Below are positions 14,432-15,669 of a stretch of DNA of 15,669 nt, in pieces. The stretch is from Kiritimatiellia bacterium. Its GTDB lineage: Bacteria; Verrucomicrobiota; Kiritimatiellia; SLAD01. Each line of letters begins with the position of its first letter. Position 1 is the stretch's first letter. The translations under genes were made by a program, and so were the position numbers. The stretch is from contig SKXR01000057.1 of the NCBI GenBank assembly GCA_007128275.1, positions 1 to 15,669 on the forward strand, in the 5' to 3' direction. The notes beneath the pieces were generated by a model that saw only the letters and a program-made list of their open reading frames with translations, did no database searches and was not told the origin of the DNA.

Positions 14432-15669
14432 AGACCCACGACTGGATCGCCATTCTGGATTTCGGATCGCAGTACAGCCAGCTCATCGCACGACGCGTGC
14501 GCGAGCAAAACGTGTATTGCGAGATCCTGCGCCACGACACCACCGCCGACAGCTTGCGGGATCAACATCCCAAAGGAATGATCCTTTCCGGCGGTCCGGC
14601 CAGCGTGTTGGCGGATGGAGCGCCCGACTGTGATCCCGCCCTGTTCACCCTCGGCGTGCCCGTCCTCGGGATCTGTTACGGCATGCAACTCATGGCCCAC
14701 AAACTCGACGGCCACGTTAAACCCGGCGCGCACCGCGAATACGGACGCACCGTCATCACGATCACCGAACAAGACGTTATCTTCCAGGACATGCCACCGG
14801 AACTCCCCGTCTGGATGAGTCACGGCGATCAGGTGGATCAACTACCTTCCGGGTTCCGGACACTGGCGCGCACGGGTTCCTGCCCCGTCACCGCCATGGC
14901 GGACACCGCACGCGGTTTCTATGGCCTGCAGTTCCATCCCGAAGTCGTTCATACCACGCAGGGCACCGACATTCTCCGCCGGTTCCTGTTTGAGGTGTGC
15001 GCCTGTTCGGGCGACTGGACGATGTCGCAATTCATCGCAGAAAGCGTCGCGGCCATTCGTGAACGCGTCGGCAATGACCATGTCCTCTGCGGCTTGAGCG
15101 GCGGCGTCGATTCCTCCATCGCCGCGGCGCTCCTGCATAAGGCCATCGGGAAACAGTTGCATTGCGTCTTCGTCGACAACGGACTCCTGCGCCACGGCGA
15201 AGGCGAGCAGGTCGAGCGCACCTTCGGCGACGCGTTCGGGATCGATCTACGCGTGGCCCATGCGCAGGACATCTTTCTCGACCGGCTTGCGGGCGTGATC
15301 GATCCCGAACAGAAACGCAAAATCATCGGCGGCACCTTCATCGAAGTCTTCACGGACGAAGCGCGCAACGTCGGGCCCATGAAATTCCTCGCGCAGGGCA
15401 CGCTCTATCCCGACGTCATCGAAAGCGTGTCGCCCATCGGCGGGCCGTCGGCGACGATCAAGAGTCATCACAACGTGGGCGGCCTTCCGGCCGACCTGAA
15501 ATTCGAGTTAATCGAACCGCTGCGCGAGCTTTTCAAGGACGAGGTGCGCGTGTTGGGCCGCGAACTCGGCGTGCCGGACGCCATTGTCGATCGTCAACCG
15601 TTTCCCGGGCCCGGACTCGCCGTACGGATTCTGGGCGAGGTTACACGGGAACGCGTCACCCTCTTGCAA
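14428..15669 (+). CDS. guaA: GMP synthase (glutamine-hydrolysing), 3' end cut by window edge
   Basis: GuaA converts XMP to GMP using ATP and glutamine-derived ammonia. The 414 codons present cover the class I amidotransferase domain (DFGSQYSQLIARRV near the N-terminus; nucleophile C83 in GICYGMQ; H170 and E172 in QFHPE). The ATP pyrophosphatase domain with the PP-loop LSGGVDSS at 223-230 follows, then the start of the dimerisation domain (SHHNVGGLP, PFPGPGLAVRILGE). A full protein has about 510-520 residues, so roughly 100 are missing. The start must be GTG 14428, because an in-frame TAA lies at 14422-14424; this GTG overlaps the carA stop as GTGA, so translation is probably coupled. GGAG at 14413-14416 is 11 nt upstream. 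Confidence 0.96.
   Translation, partial: MKTHDWIAILDFGSQYSQLIARRVREQNVYCEILRHDTTADSLRDQHPKGMILSGGPASVLADGAPDCDPALFTLGVPVLGICYGMQLMAHKLDGHVKPGAHREYGRTVITITEQDVIFQDMPPELPVWMSHGDQVDQLPSGFRTLARTGSCPVTAMADTARGFYGLQFHPEVVHTTQGTDILRRFLFEVCACSGDWTMSQFIAESVAAIRERVGNDHVLCGLSGGVDSSIAAALLHKAIGKQLHCVFVDNGLLRHGEGEQVERTFGDAFGIDLRVAHAQDIFLDRLAGVIDPEQKRKIIGGTFIEVFTDEARNVGPMKFLAQGTLYPDVIESVSPIGGPSATIKSHHNVGGLPADLKFELIEPLRELFKDEVRVLGRELGVPDAIVDRQPFPGPGLAVRILGEVTRERVTLLQ

Overview
The window is a gene-dense, single-copy chromosomal stretch, moderately GC-rich by eye. It comes from a Gram-negative bacterium with a lipid A-type outer membrane, judging by an LpxL/HtrB-like acyltransferase, HflK/HflC and a Sec-exported protein. 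A GAF-less AAA+ 'sigma-54 interacting' regulator, a secreted squalene-cyclase-fold protein and a three-domain LplT-Aas fusion together suggest the PVC superphylum or neighbouring lineages such as Kiritimatiellota, Planctomycetota or Hydrogenedentota. This placement is an inference from gene content; no marker in the window settles it. I see no mobile element, CRISPR array, tRNA or rRNA.

Layout. Positions 1-3356 (minus) hold almost all of one very long gene: an MFS lysophospholipid flippase fused to a PlsC acyltransferase and an acyl-ACP synthetase. Its last few codons lie beyond the window. Divergent from it, 3512-5508 (plus) is a two-gene operon, an AAA+ enhancer-binding-protein-like regulator translationally coupled (ATGA) to a DJ-1/PfpI protein. 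A small acyl-CoA thioesterase (minus) converges on that operon across a 49-nt spacer made largely of five heptamer repeats. A secreted alpha/alpha-barrel protein follows on the plus strand (6182-7378).

Positions 7394-13047 (minus) look like one six-gene operon, read from right to left: argC, lipA, lpxL-like acyltransferase, GT2 glycosyltransferase, hflK, hflC. Gaps are 17 nt, 30 nt, an 8-nt overlap, 51 nt and a 4-nt overlap. It joins arginine synthesis, lipoate synthesis, envelope lipid modification and membrane-protease control. Divergent from argC, 13340-15669 (plus) carries carA and guaA, coupled by a GTGA overlap; guaA runs off the right edge.

The argC/carA divergent region (13048-13339) contains a striking 40-bp interrupted palindrome. 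As ArgC and CarA both feed arginine synthesis, it is a natural candidate for a shared operator. Most of the window is recognisable core metabolism. The most unusual points are the AAA+ regulator whose GAFTGA loop reads DALAGA, the 40-bp palindrome, the carA-guaA pairing, an ArgC with an altered active-site motif, and the heptamer array. I did not find a convincing new multi-gene system.
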